A DNA stretch of 6,051 bases, from the NCBI GenBank assembly GCA_023423475.1, contig JAFAFN010000188.1, positions 1-6,051 on the forward strand. Direction: 5' to 3'. Position numbers and translations under genes: made by a program. This document shows positions 5,938 through 6,051 of the stretch, in pieces. Within the stretch, counting starts at the first letter, position 1. The number at the start of each line of letters is the position of its first letter. A model generated the notes under the pieces. It was not told where the DNA came from. It saw only the letters and a program-made list of their open reading frames with translations, and did no database searches. This DNA is from Actinomycetes bacterium. Lineage in GTDB: Bacteria > Actinomycetota > Acidimicrobiia > Acidimicrobiales > Microtrichaceae.

Positions 5938-5943
5938 TTATAT
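5744..5943 (+). repeat. Element 3: complete attC-like long palindromic element
   Basis: Ends are GGACTGCAGATAAC (5744-5757) and GTTATAT (5937-5943). GTATTGGCAAAATGCGGG (5761-5778) pairs with 5912-5929 at 16 of 18 positions. Both exceptions become G-T wobbles when the bottom strand folds, the strand that integron integrases use. An inner stem, 5816-5830 with 5859-5874 (one mismatch, one extra base), closes a 28-base loop holding TTTTTTGTAATTTAACAA (5839-5856). The right arm is nearly identical to element 1. After GTTATATG the flank changes from the TGCAATCC seen after elements 1 and 2, so a different cassette or non-cassette DNA begins here. The remaining bases, to 6051, show no gene or motif I can support. 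Confidence 0.75.
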
Positions 5944-6051
5944 GAAAGCGCTCCGAAGGAAACTTAAGTTATAAATTCAAAATTTCTCTTTCTTTTCTTT
6001 CTAAAATTATGGAGAAAAACTAATCAAAAAATAGATTCTGTTCTACTCTAT

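Noticed and set aside
1..6051. CRISPR array, tRNA or rRNA gene
   Set aside because: No regularly spaced short direct repeats with unique spacers and no tRNA- or rRNA-like sequence were seen.

Overview
The window is AT-rich and looks like an accessory region from a member of the Bacteroidota, most likely Flavobacteriia. Three things point there: a promoter of the Bacteroidota type (TTG, 19 bp, TAAATTTG), an N-terminal domain typical of Bacteroidota tyrosine recombinases, and a WG-repeat lipoprotein. No taxonomic marker gene is present, so this is an inference.

Layout: (1) positions 1-76 hold the right half of a long imperfect palindrome (element 1). (2) Positions 179-3591 hold a type II restriction-modification operon on the minus strand. 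A cytosine-C5 DNA methyltransferase is transcribed first, then an MvaI/BcnI-family endonuclease begins 2 bp after its stop. The promoter (3618-3647) lies largely inside a 42-bp array of ACGGAC hexamers next to the methyltransferase start. Two related stem-loops sit outside the operon, at 93-154 and 3681-3742. (3) Positions 3775-3980 are a complete ~200-bp palindromic element (element 2). (4) Positions 3982-5739 encode a WG-repeat lipoprotein on the plus strand. (5) Positions 5744-5943 are a third element of the same family (element 3). In the last ~105 bases I see no gene or motif.

The most notable result is that the three elements behave like integron attC sites. The bases just after GTT at the start of each inter-element segment are complementary to the bases just before AAC at the end of that same segment: 14/15 for segment 1 and 13/14 for segment 2. 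This is better than the match between the two ends of one element. It is expected if each segment is a gene cassette that once circularised and was inserted by recombination at the GTT. On this reading the window holds two cassettes: a 3.9-kb restriction-modification cassette and a 2.0-kb lipoprotein cassette. No integrase gene is visible.

A second notable point is the methyltransferase. It carries a tyrosine-recombinase arm-type DNA-binding domain at its N-terminus, and hexamer repeats cover its own promoter. This suggests an autoregulated restriction-modification system, analogous in logic to methyltransferases that repress their own promoters through an N-terminal DNA-binding domain.
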